NCBI GenBank assembly: GCA_030653405.1
Contig: JAURZO010000062.1
Location: 1 to 15,770, forward strand
Reading direction: 5' to 3'
Source of the DNA: Zwartia sp.
GTDB taxonomy: Bacteria; Pseudomonadota; Gammaproteobacteria; Burkholderiales; Burkholderiaceae_B
DNA: 15,770 nucleotides
A program made the translations under genes and the position numbers. Positions 1-7,177 of the stretch are shown piece by piece. The notes beneath the pieces were generated by a model. That model saw only the letters and a program-made list of their open reading frames with translations, had not been told where the DNA came from and searched no databases. Every line of letters begins with the position of its first letter. Within the stretch, counting starts at the first letter, position 1.

Positions 1-163
1 CAGGCGCAGCGTCGATTTGCGAGTAGTCTTTTGCTTCGCCACCAAACTTACGCGCGAGCACAGTCGTAATCGCTGCGGTCAACGTCGTTTTACCGTGGTC
101 AACGTGGCCGATTGTGCCGCCGTTAACGTGTGGTTTGGTACGTTCAAACTTGCCCTTTGCCAT
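1..163 (-). CDS. tuf: Elongation factor Tu, N-terminal fragment (gene continues past the left edge)
   Basis: EF-Tu is the GTPase that carries aminoacyl-tRNA to the ribosomal A site. Only the first 54 codons are in the window. They read MAKGKFERTKPHVN at the N-terminus, followed by the P-loop GHVDHGKT at residues 19-26, then a stretch ending in QIDAAP. The ATG at 161-163 has a GGAG-type ribosome binding site ten bases upstream. The gene lies downstream of three tRNA genes on the same strand, like the tufB arrangement of many Proteobacteria, and probably shares their transcript. One oddity: residue 15 is glycine (GGC), where the family nearly always has valine (HVNVGTIGH), a single-base difference. 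Identity is certain; whether this is one of two tuf copies cannot be told here. Confidence 0.97.
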   Translation of the reverse strand, partial: MAKGKFERTKPHVNGGTIGHVDHGKTTLTAAITTVLARKFGGEAKDYSQIDAAP

Positions 164-246
164 GGCTGACTCCTGACCTGAGTTGAAGCTATTGTGAAAT
201 AAAAAAATTCTGTTGACTTGCTTATTAACTGAATACTGCAGGCATC

Positions 247-321
<75 letters not shown>

Positions 322-472
322 GCATTCGCTGGGCATGCCCCACGAACCTGAAACTGGTATGACACAACACTTTTCTGCCGGCATCGCTGAATTTCACAGC
401 CTGGCGCCCACAGCTTGGTACTGCGTTCTTTCTTTACTCTTTTACAGCTGCCTAGGTACCTGCACTATCCGC

Positions 473-546
473 TGGAGCGGGTGAAGGGAATCGAACCCTC
501 GTCGTAAGCTTGGAAGGCTTCTGCTCTACCATTGAGCTACACCCGC
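473..546 (-). tRNA. tRNA-Gly (anticodon TCC)
   Basis: A 74-nt minus-strand cloverleaf with encoded CCA. The acceptor stem is GCGGGTG against CACCCGC. The anticodon loop is CTTCCAA, giving anticodon TCC (reads GGA and GGG), and the T loop contains GTTCGATTC. It is second in the tRNA-Tyr, tRNA-Gly, tRNA-Thr order. The 151-base spacer between it and tRNA-Thr (322-472) is long for a tRNA operon. I see no gene there, only a 10-bp palindrome GGGCATGCCC at 331-340. Confidence 0.97.
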
Positions 547-583
547 CCGTATCGATTTTGCGTCCGTCTAAGCAGTCGCTTCT

Positions 584-670
584 TGGTGGAGAAGGTTGGA
601 TTCGAACCAACGTAGGCGCAAGGCCAACAGATTTACAGTCTGCCCCCTTTAACCACTCGGGCACCTCTCC
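584..670 (-). tRNA. tRNA-Tyr (anticodon GTA)
   Basis: An 87-nt minus-strand class II tRNA with a long variable arm and encoded CCA. The acceptor stem GGAGAGG pairs with CTTCTCC (one G-U pair). The anticodon loop CTGTAAA gives anticodon GTA, which reads TAC and TAT. The T loop contains GTTCGAATC. It is the first gene after the promoter at 686-714 and lies 37 bases upstream of tRNA-Gly. Confidence 0.97.
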
Positions 671-685
671 ACAAGAGAACCAACG

Positions 686-714
686 ATTATGGGCGAATAA
701 TTACGTCTTGTCAA
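686..714 (-). promoter_or_regulatory. Sigma-70-type promoter of the tRNA-tuf operon
   Basis: On the minus strand, a perfect -35 hexamer TTGACA (complement of 709-714) is followed after exactly 17 bases by CATAAT (complement of 686-691), one base from consensus. The predicted transcription start is near 678-680, about ten bases before the 5' end of tRNA-Tyr. Strength and placement fit a stable-RNA promoter driving tRNA-Tyr, tRNA-Gly, tRNA-Thr and tuf. Confidence 0.85.
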
Positions 715-813
715 CTCAGGTCAGTCGTTATAGCTAATTTTCTTAATTTTTTGGCTAATTACTCATTTTTTAACCAGAAACTAAGTAATATTTATTTTTT
801 AGAGGTTCTTGTT

Positions 814-2421
814 TTAGTGTTTAAAGCGAAAACTCTCACGCTCTTGCTGATCTATTTGTGCAAGTAGATTCATTTCCCACGCAAGATATTGCCTTGCAGC
901 TGCTTTATTTCCATCGTGACGGTCATGGACAAAAAACAAATAATCTATACATGCCTCGTCAGGAGGATTGCTTGGTGAGCCGTTTACTTCCAGTCCAGCA
1001 TGAACCCACTGTTCTTTTGTTTCTGTATTAATACTAATGTGTTGAGCGCCAAGCTCTATTAAATCTTTTGCGGCAAGCTTTGCCATCAAGTCGTCTTCTG
1101 CTATCAGAATCACTTTTTGATTTTTAAATTTATCTGCAATGACTGATAGCTTTGGACGGATTGACCACTGCGCATCTTTAATGTGTGATTCGCGATATTT
1201 CATACTTGGGCGTATATCGATTAACACGGCGCCTTTTTGAACCATAGAGATGATTTCAGATGCCTCTATCTGTTTAATTTCTAGTTCCAATGTTGGCACA
1301 TCTTTTTGCGCGAGTAGTGTGTCAGTTTTACTTTCCGGCTTCCATGGAAAAGTTAAGGCATTTTCGCAAACCACGACCTCCCAGCCGAGCATAGTTAACC
1401 ATGTCGCCATGGCCGGGGCTCTTACGTTTTCTTGGTCAAAAACAACGATTCTTGCACCCTTTACACCGACATACTGATCGGTAGCTTGAACGAGTTGCCC
1501 CCCAGGCGAGTGTTGTGCACCCGGAATCGAACCGCTATCAAACTCCTCTGGCGTTCTGACATCACAAAGAAAGGTTGTTCTATCCTTTTCTTTTAGCCAC
1601 TCCTTAACTTGAGCCCCGTCTACAAACTTGATGCCGTAGTTGTCCGCAAGTGTTTTTGCTCGACGCTGACGTGCCGCAAGGTTTTCTTTCGCGACATGTA
1701 GCGGATGTCGTTTGGTATCACCGTGGTTTAACTGCAAGTCTTCCAAATACCAACCCTGAGTCCCATTTTCAAGTGCCAGAACTTTGTTTGGTATTCCTAA
1801 ATTAATCAGTGTTTGGGCACCGATAATGCTTCTTGTTCGTCCAGCGCAATTAATGACAATCGTTGTTTCAGGGTCTTTGACGATGTCATCGATCCTAAGA
1901 GGTAACTCACCATTTGGACAGCATACTGCAGTCGGAATACTCATCTTTTTATATTCCGAATATGGCCGACCATCTAGTACGACGATGTTTTCTTTGTTGA
2001 CGATTTTGTCGTTCAGTTCTTGGGCTGAAATTCTCGGTGTATTAAAAGCGTGCTCAGCGAGCTCTCCAAATGCTTTGCTTGGCAAATTAACACCTGCAAA
2101 TACTTCAAATCCTGCTGCACGCCAAGCGGGTACACCGCCTTCTAAAACATGTATATTTGAATATCCCATTTCGAAGAGTCGTTGTCTCGCTTTATCGGTT
2201 AATTCTGTTTCACCGTCACCGATTAGTACGAGTCGTACAGTTTTGCGTGGTACGAGTCTTTGAACCTCAATTTCTAGCTTACTGTAGGGTATTGAAACTA
2301 CATAAAACAAATGCTCCTCGCCATATTGACCATGTTCTCTTACATCGAGCAAAGCAATTTCATCACCATCGTGTATCCAACTTTTCAACGTCACTGGCGT
2401 AACGTGGGAAATATCATTCAT
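814..2421 (-). CDS. Four-domain rhodanese-like sulfurtransferase protein
   Basis: This 535-residue soluble protein is built of four rhodanese-like units at about residues 8-108, 130-230, 265-355 and 380-478, plus a 55-residue tail. Rhodaneses move sulfane sulfur through an active-site cysteine persulfide. Only the second unit keeps a normal active-site loop: C192 in NCAGRTRS. The matching loops of the other units (LIGDGE near 67, VFDQEN near 328, LIAEDD near 440) have no cysteine, so they may be structural or binding domains. There is no signal peptide or membrane segment. The ATG at 2421 follows a purine-rich GAAGAAG stretch rather than a strong Shine-Dalgarno. It lies 59 bases after parB on the same strand, so read-through from the par operon is possible. 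The sulfur acceptor is unknown. Domain assignment is firm; biological role is not. Confidence 0.88.
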   Translation of the reverse strand: MNDISHVTPVTLKSWIHDGDEIALLDVREHGQYGEEHLFYVVSIPYSKLEIEVQRLVPRKTVRLVLIGDGETELTDKARQRLFEMGYSNIHVLEGGVPAWRAAGFEVFAGVNLPSKAFGELAEHAFNTPRISAQELNDKIVNKENIVVLDGRPYSEYKKMSIPTAVCCPNGELPLRIDDIVKDPETTIVINCAGRTRSIIGAQTLINLGIPNKVLALENGTQGWYLEDLQLNHGDTKRHPLHVAKENLAARQRRAKTLADNYGIKFVDGAQVKEWLKEKDRTTFLCDVRTPEEFDSGSIPGAQHSPGGQLVQATDQYVGVKGARIVVFDQENVRAPAMATWLTMLGWEVVVCENALTFPWKPESKTDTLLAQKDVPTLELEIKQIEASEIISMVQKGAVLIDIRPSMKYRESHIKDAQWSIRPKLSVIADKFKNQKVILIAEDDLMAKLAAKDLIELGAQHISINTETKEQWVHAGLEVNGSPSNPPDEACIDYLFFVHDRHDGNKAAARQYLAWEMNLLAQIDQQERESFRFKH

Positions 2422-2480
2422 GTTTTTTCTTCTTCGCTTGACTAAGTGAATATGTTTTATTTGTCCCTTAAAATGCGATC

Positions 2481-3386
2481 TTAATTTTCTAAATCTTCTT
2501 TAAGCTGCATCTTTTCAATCAGTGCAGAACAATGATCCCAGCCATGAAAATCAATAACAATCTGACCACGTCCCTTGCTTCCTAATTTTAATGACACCTT
2601 TGTGCCAAGCTGGTCAGATAGCGCTTCCTCAAGACGCGTGACGTCTCTTGAAGCAGCATCTACACGCGACAATTTTGGTGCGATATCCGCAGCAGATCGC
2701 GACACTAGCTTTTCAGCTTCTCTCACCGATAATCGTTTTGCAATAATCAAGTTTGCAAGTTGAATTTGCGTAGCACCGTCCACTGCAAGTAATGCTCGGG
2801 CATGGCCCATATCAATATCACCGGCCAACAACATTGTTTGGATTGGCATAGCAAGATTTAATAATCTCAAGAGATTACTCGTTGCCGAGCGCGATCGGCC
2901 AATTGCTGTTGCAGCTTGTTCGTGGGTCAGCTTGAATTCGTCTAATAGGCGTTTTACACCTTGAGCTTCTTCTAAAGGATTCAGGTCTTCACGCTGTATG
3001 TTTTCAATCAATGCCATGACTGCAGCATGCTCATCTGCTACTTCACGCACAAGAACTGGTACTTCTGTGAGTCCTGCTAACTGCGCGGCTCGGAATCTCC
3101 GCTCGCCAGCAATGATCTCGTATCTTCCTTTTTCAGCACTGACTGGTCGAACTAAGATCGGCTGCATGATGCCTTGTGTGCGAATAGAATCCGCCAATTC
3201 CGCCAAAGCACCTTCATCCATCCGTGTTCTTGGTTGGTATTTACCCGCCTGTAATTTTGATATAAGCAGAACATTAGGTGTTGTTGAAAGTGCATCATTT
3301 TGTCCCAGTTGATTCAACCCCGGCGCATCAGCACCTAATAATGCTTCTAATCCTCGACCAAGACCTTTCGATTTTTTAGTCACCAT
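2481..3386 (-). CDS. parB: Chromosome partitioning protein ParB
   Basis: ParB is the CTP-dependent clamp that loads at parS and spreads to form the segregation complex at the origin. The 301-residue product has the usual layout. The N-terminus KGLGRGLEALL (residues 7-17) is the ParA-stimulating segment. The ParB/Srx CTPase fold runs from about 36 to 135, with GERRFRAA at 94-101 and ENIQREDLNPLEEAQG at 128-143. A helix-turn-helix region with AATAIGRSRSATSNLLRLL lies near 158-176, and a C-terminal dimerisation segment runs from about 250 to 298. The ATG at 3386 has AGGA seven bases upstream. It is the last gene of the mnmG-rsmG-parA-parB cluster, 60 bases after parA. Its targets are visible at 6879-6894 and 7000-7015. 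Confidence 0.97.
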   Translation of the reverse strand: MVTKKSKGLGRGLEALLGADAPGLNQLGQNDALSTTPNVLLISKLQAGKYQPRTRMDEGALAELADSIRTQGIMQPILVRPVSAEKGRYEIIAGERRFRAAQLAGLTEVPVLVREVADEHAAVMALIENIQREDLNPLEEAQGVKRLLDEFKLTHEQAATAIGRSRSATSNLLRLLNLAMPIQTMLLAGDIDMGHARALLAVDGATQIQLANLIIAKRLSVREAEKLVSRSAADIAPKLSRVDAASRDVTRLEEALSDQLGTKVSLKLGSKGRGQIVIDFHGWDHCSALIEKMQLKEDLEN

Positions 3387-3446
3387 TTTTATTCCTGTCT
3401 TTCATATTTTGATGTTTTTTATCGCAACAACACAGGTGAACATTAT

Positions 3447-4241
3447 TTAGTTTGTTTTGTTGACGCGTTCGATAACTTCTAACCCAAAGGCAATGTATGC
3501 TTGCGCGCCGCGTGAATTAGGGTCATACACGACACCTGGCATTCCGTGGCTTGGCGCTTCAGCAAGTCTGACATTACGCGGTACGACTGTTTTAAAAACC
3601 TTATCACCGAAATGTGCTTCTAGTTGTGCCGATACTTGTTGTTGCAATGTGACTCGCGGGTCGTACATCACTCTTAACAAACCAATCAAGCTAAGTTCAG
3701 GATTGATATTCCGATGAACACGCTTGATTGTGTTCACTAAATCCGACAGTCCTTCCAGAGCAAAATATTCGCACTGCATAGGAATAATTACGCCATGGGC
3801 AGCAGCCAAACCATTTAGTGTGAGTAAAGATAGCGTTGGTGGGCAATCAATTAATACAAAATCGTATTCTTGATTGACTAGACCTATTGCTTGTTTAAGT
3901 TGTAATTCTCTTTCATTCATACCAACGAGATCAATTTCAGCCCCAGAGAGTTCTCTGTTGGCAGGCAGAACGTCATAATTGCCACTTTCCGATCGTACGC
4001 GTGCATCGTTAATTGTTGCTTCACCGATAAGTACATCATAAAGATTGTGCGATAGGGTGCTTTTGTCAATACCGCTTCCCATCGTCGCATTGCCTTGTGG
4101 ATCAAGATCGATGAGTAAAACACGCTGCTTGTGCTTTGCTAAGCCCGCCGCCAAGTTGATGGCTGTTGTCGTTTTACCCACTCCACCTTTTTGATTTGCA
4201 ATACAAAATACTTTTGCCAAGCGCATTGTTGGTTCTGTCAT
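3447..4241 (-). CDS. parA: Chromosome partitioning ATPase ParA (Soj family)
   Basis: ParA is the DNA-binding ATPase that pulls ParB-parS complexes apart. The start chosen, at 4241, gives 264 residues beginning MTEPTMRLAKVF. It has AAGGA seven bases upstream and its ATG overlaps the rsmG stop as ATGA, a standard coupled arrangement. A longer in-frame start at 4274 would add 11 residues without family support. The deviant Walker A motif KGGVGKTT is at residues 18-25, Walker A' LIDLDPQGNAT follows at about 43-53, and Walker B is in FVLIDCPP. Length and motifs fit the short chromosomal Soj type, which lacks the N-terminal helix-turn-helix of plasmid ParA. Confidence 0.96.
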   Translation of the reverse strand: MTEPTMRLAKVFCIANQKGGVGKTTTAINLAAGLAKHKQRVLLIDLDPQGNATMGSGIDKSTLSHNLYDVLIGEATINDARVRSESGNYDVLPANRELSGAEIDLVGMNERELQLKQAIGLVNQEYDFVLIDCPPTLSLLTLNGLAAAHGVIIPMQCEYFALEGLSDLVNTIKRVHRNINPELSLIGLLRVMYDPRVTLQQQVSAQLEAHFGDKVFKTVVPRNVRLAEAPSHGMPGVVYDPNSRGAQAYIAFGLEVIERVNKTN

Positions 4242-4921
4242 CTTGTTCCTTTTCTTTTGATCCATAACAAGCATCGTTTGGCATTTAAATGGGGTACTTT
4301 TAACTGTTCAATTTGTTCTACTTGCCATTCTGTGTTTTGCTGCATCACCATTATTTCGTCTAAAGGTTCTTTTCCTTTCATTGCTAACAAAACACCATGT
4401 TCTTTTATGCGCGGTCCTGTCAATTTGGCGAAATCCTCAAGGCTTGCAAATGCTCTGCTGGTTGCAAGATCCCAATCGTTTTGATTAAGGTTTTCTACTC
4501 TACTCTGCGTTGCGTTGAGGTTTTTTAGCTTTAATACTCCCGCCATCTGCCGAATAAATGAGATTTTTTTTTCTACTGGATCAACACAAGTGACGACTGC
4601 ATTTTCAAACATGATTGCAATGACTATACCGGGCAGTCCCGCTCCTGATCCCACATCTAGTATCGAGGGGTTTGTCAGATTTACTTTCGAAAAATAATGT
4701 TGCAATCCAGGCACAATGGCTAGACTATCAAAGATATGTTGAATCAACGCTTGATTTGGATCACGAATCGATGTCAGGTTGTAGGTATGATTCCACTTTA
4801 ATAGTTGACCAATATAGTCAAGTAATTTTTTGCCTTGTACTTCTGAAAGATGAATCGATAACTCGACGCATGTTTGTTTCAGTTTTGTATAGTCACTATC
4901 AAGTTCAATTTTTTGTTGCAT
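4238..4921 (-). CDS. rsmG: 16S rRNA (guanine-527-N7) methyltransferase RsmG (GidB)
   Basis: RsmG uses S-adenosylmethionine to methylate N7 of G527 in 16S rRNA; loss of this mark is associated with low-level streptomycin resistance in other bacteria. The 227-residue product carries the Rossmann SAM-binding motif LDVGSGAGLPG at residues 88-98. The upstream helix contains WNHTYNLTSIRDP (about 43-55) and the downstream strand contains SRAFASL. Its ATG overlaps the mnmG stop codon by one base (TGATG), and its stop overlaps the parA start (ATGA). The three genes are therefore almost certainly translated from one message. Length is normal for the family. Confidence 0.96.
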   Translation of the reverse strand: MQQKIELDSDYTKLKQTCVELSIHLSEVQGKKLLDYIGQLLKWNHTYNLTSIRDPNQALIQHIFDSLAIVPGLQHYFSKVNLTNPSILDVGSGAGLPGIVIAIMFENAVVTCVDPVEKKISFIRQMAGVLKLKNLNATQSRVENLNQNDWDLATSRAFASLEDFAKLTGPRIKEHGVLLAMKGKEPLDEIMVMQQNTEWQVEQIEQLKVPHLNAKRCLLWIKRKGTR

Positions 4922-6834
4922 CAGTCTTGTTTCATTGGTTGGGCGTAATAATGCCGTTTCAAATGAATTAACAGTAATGAAATTGCGGCAGGCGTGATTC
5001 CTGAAATTCTTGAGGCCTGTCCAATCGTTTCAGGTCTGTGGGTACGTAATTTTTGTCGAACTTCAAATGACAAACTTGTTATCGAATCAAAGTCAATAGC
5101 ACTTGGAATTTGCTGAAATTCATAGGATTGCTGGCGCTGTATTTCTTCCTGCTGTCTTGCAATATATCCTTCGTATTTAATTTGTATTTCTACTTGTTCA
5201 GCGCATTCGCCCGCCGGAAGTCCTTTTGGCATTTCTATGTCTTCTACGTAAGGCATATTGACCAAATCTTGATATGAAACGTTAGGGCGCTTTAATAATT
5301 CGGAGAGTAAGTACTCACGTGCAATTTCTTTACCAAGTGTTTGTTCTGCTACTTCAGGTCTCAACATTCGCGGATTTACCCACGTCGAACGCAAGCGTTG
5401 AATCTCTTTTTCAACAAGTTCCTGTTTAATATTTAAAGCTTTCCAACGAATATCATCGACTAAATTAAATTTTCTTCCTATCTCAGTCAATCTCCAATCA
5501 GCGTTATCTTCTCTTAAACTGAGGCGATATTCTGCACGTGAAGTAAACATTCTGTATGGTTCTGTTACTCCTTTAGTCACAAGATCATCTACAAGTACGC
5601 CGAGATATGCTTGGTCACGACGTAAAATTAGCGGACTTTGCTCTCTTGAATGCTGTGCAGCATTTATACCTGCTAGCAAACCCTGAGCAGCAGCTTCTTC
5701 ATAACCTGTCGTGCCATTAATTTGTCCTGCAAAAAACAATCCCTCTATCAGTTTCGTTTCAAGTGAAACTTTCAGTCCGCGCGGATCAAAATAATCATAC
5801 TCAATGGCATATCCTGGTCTAACAATATGCGCACCTTCTAATCCCTTGAGTGATCGAATTAACTCTAATTGAACATCAAAGGGAAGTGAGGTCGATACAC
5901 CATTCGGATACACTTCATTTGTATCGAGTCCTTCAGGCTCTAGAAAGATTTGATGAGACTCTTTATCAGAAAACCTATGAACTTTATCCTCAATTGAAGG
6001 GCAATATCGGGGGCCGACACCCTCTATTACACCGCTGTACATTGGGGAGCGATCCAAGCCGTTTCTGATAATGTTGTGCGTATTTGTATTGGTGTGTGTA
6101 ACCCAACAAGGTATTTGCTTTGGATGCATCGCTGCCGTACCAAGAAATGAAAATACCGGAACAGGATCAGCGTCACCAGGTTGCTCTTCTAGTACTGCAT
6201 AATTGATCGATCGCCCGTCAATTCTCGGTGGTGTTCCAGTTTTTAGCCGGCCTTGTGGAAGCTTCATTTCCTTAAGGCGCTTTCCAAGAGAAGTCGCTGA
6301 TGGATCTCCTGCGCGTCCTGCGGAATAGTTTTCTAAGCCGACGTGAATAAGGCCGTTAAGAAATGTTCCTGCTGTTAAAACAACTGCTTTTGACTTGAAT
6401 ACCACGCCTGTTTGAGTAACAGCACCTGCAACACGATCTCCTTCAAGCAGTAAATCATCAACAGATTGTTGAAACAACCATAAGTTCTCTTGATTTTCCA
6501 ACCTAGTTCGTATTGCTTTTCTATATAAAACACGATCTGCTTGAGCTCTTGTTGCTCTCACTGCTGGACCTTTGGAACTATTCAAAATTTTGAATTGTAT
6601 CCCTGCTTCATCTGTCGCTAATGCCATCGCACCACCTAGGGCATCCACTTCCTTAACTAGATGCCCTTTACCAATCCCACCTATTGAAGGATTACATGAC
6701 ATCTGACCTAATGTTTCAATGTTATGAGTCAACAATAATGTTGAAGCACCACTTCTTGCAGAAGCGAGGGCTGCCTCAGTACCAGCATGCCCACCACCTA
6801 CGATGATGACGTCAAATATTTTAGGGTAATTCAT
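4921..6834 (-). CDS. mnmG: tRNA uridine-5-carboxymethylaminomethyl modification enzyme MnmG (GidA)
   Basis: MnmG is the FAD-dependent partner of MnmE. Together they add the (carboxymethyl)aminomethyl group to the wobble uridine (U34) of several tRNAs, using a folate one-carbon donor. The 637-residue product starts MNYPKIFDVIIVGGGHAG, the dinucleotide-binding loop at residues 13-18. Family signatures follow: GQMSCNPSIGGIGKGHLVKE near 43-62, RLKTGTPPRIDGRSI and GYEEAAAQGLLAGINAA. The C-terminal helical domain that contacts tRNA and MnmE is present. It is the first gene of the operon; the region upstream holds a TATAAT element and parS. No strong Shine-Dalgarno is visible before the ATG. Its partner gene mnmE is about 3 kb away, across the AbrB/aminotransferase pair. 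Confidence 0.97.
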   Translation of the reverse strand: MNYPKIFDVIIVGGGHAGTEAALASARSGASTLLLTHNIETLGQMSCNPSIGGIGKGHLVKEVDALGGAMALATDEAGIQFKILNSSKGPAVRATRAQADRVLYRKAIRTRLENQENLWLFQQSVDDLLLEGDRVAGAVTQTGVVFKSKAVVLTAGTFLNGLIHVGLENYSAGRAGDPSATSLGKRLKEMKLPQGRLKTGTPPRIDGRSINYAVLEEQPGDADPVPVFSFLGTAAMHPKQIPCWVTHTNTNTHNIIRNGLDRSPMYSGVIEGVGPRYCPSIEDKVHRFSDKESHQIFLEPEGLDTNEVYPNGVSTSLPFDVQLELIRSLKGLEGAHIVRPGYAIEYDYFDPRGLKVSLETKLIEGLFFAGQINGTTGYEEAAAQGLLAGINAAQHSREQSPLILRRDQAYLGVLVDDLVTKGVTEPYRMFTSRAEYRLSLREDNADWRLTEIGRKFNLVDDIRWKALNIKQELVEKEIQRLRSTWVNPRMLRPEVAEQTLGKEIAREYLLSELLKRPNVSYQDLVNMPYVEDIEMPKGLPAGECAEQVEIQIKYEGYIARQQEEIQRQQSYEFQQIPSAIDFDSITSLSFEVRQKLRTHRPETIGQASRISGITPAAISLLLIHLKRHYYAQPMKQD

Positions 6835-6862
6835 GGTTTTACTACTTTAGGATAATCTGTGC

Positions 6863-6891
6863 ATTATAAACGCCATGCTGTTTCACGTGGA
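6863..6891 (-). promoter_or_regulatory. Candidate promoter of mnmG-rsmG-parA-parB, overlapped by parS
   Basis: A consensus -10 hexamer TATAAT is the complement of 6863-6868, 28 bases before the mnmG start codon. With 17-bp spacing the -35 position falls at 6886-6891 (TCCACG), which is a poor match and lies wholly inside the parS site 6879-6894. ParB bound there would cover the polymerase -35 contact, so autoregulation of the operon is plausible. No other good promoter was seen before mnmG. Confidence 0.5.
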
Positions 6892-6894
6892 ACA
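6879..6894. promoter_or_regulatory. parS site (one mismatch from consensus)
   Basis: TGTTTCACGTGGAACA differs at one position (12th base, G for A) from the widely conserved 16-bp parS palindrome TGTTTCACGTGAAACA. The CACGTG core is intact. It lies 44 bases upstream of mnmG and covers its putative -35 region. The site belongs with the parA/parB genes in the same operon. Confidence 0.88.
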
Positions 6895-6999
6895 TAGGAC
6901 TGCACTCTCTTAATAAACCAATGTCTATATTTTTAAGAAATTGAATACCAATCGCTTTGGTCGTTAGCAATCAATCTATCTGTTGAAAAACAAAGAAGA

Positions 7000-7015
7000 T
7001 GTTTCACGTGAAACA
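7000..7015. promoter_or_regulatory. parS site (perfect palindrome)
   Basis: TGTTTCACGTGAAACA is a perfect match to the universal bacterial chromosomal parS consensus and is fully palindromic. Its centre is 121 bp from the centre of the other parS. It is the expected loading site for the ParB encoded at 2481-3386 and marks the origin region. Confidence 0.96.
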
Positions 7016-7088
7016 CGTCAAATATCGCTGAGAAGATCTTCGTTTACAAAAACATGCAATCGTGTGGACTTCAACATAACTACATCCG

Positions 7089-7136
7089 TGTGGATAACCA
7101 TGTGAACAACCATAGGAATAACTAGGGGATACTTTG
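7089..7136 (-). repeat. Row of four 12-bp units, the first a consensus DnaA box
   Basis: Four consecutive 12-mers can be laid end to end: TGTGGATAACCA (7089), TGTGAACAACCA (7101), TAGGAATAACTA (7113) and GGGGATACTTTG (7125). The first contains TGTGGATAA, the complement of the consensus DnaA box TTATCCACA. The second has one mismatch, and the third and fourth decay progressively. All point the same way, with 3-bp gaps between 9-mers. This is typical of cooperative DnaA filament sites, but the last two units may be chance similarity. Confidence 0.6.
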
Positions 7137-7177
7137 ATAACAACTTCATTAGATTCATTTATAAAGTTTTCATCTCG

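Larger units (their letters stand above)
6835..7177. other. Gene-free segregation/origin-side region between the AbrB gene and mnmG
   Basis: These 343 bases hold no plausible gene. Going rightward they contain a TATAAT element for mnmG, a one-mismatch parS, a perfect parS, a 10-bp palindrome GAAGATCTTC at 7032-7041, a two-mismatch DnaA-box-like TGTGGACTT at 7063-7071, and a row of DnaA-box-like units from 7089. Combining ParB sites and DnaA sites beside mnmG is typical of the origin-proximal centromere. Whether it also takes part in initiation is unproven. Confidence 0.75.

Noticed and set aside
452..737. Open frames on both strands running across the tRNA-Gly and tRNA-Tyr genes.
   Set aside because: They lie over well-folded tRNA genes and their products resemble nothing but translated tRNA sequence.
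739..790. A possible terminator between the rhodanese gene and the tRNA promoter (ATTACTTA / TGAGTAAT).
   Set aside because: The stem is A-T rich with a 16-base loop and lacks a proper U tract.
1784..2263. A 159-codon plus-strand open frame.
   Set aside because: It is antisense to the rhodanese gene, whose protein is clearly real; no independent start signal or recognisable domain.
4242..4274. A longer ParA starting at 4274.
   Set aside because: The ATG at 4239-4241 has a good ribosome binding site and the usual ATGA overlap with rsmG; the extra residues are lysine-rich and not typical of ParA.
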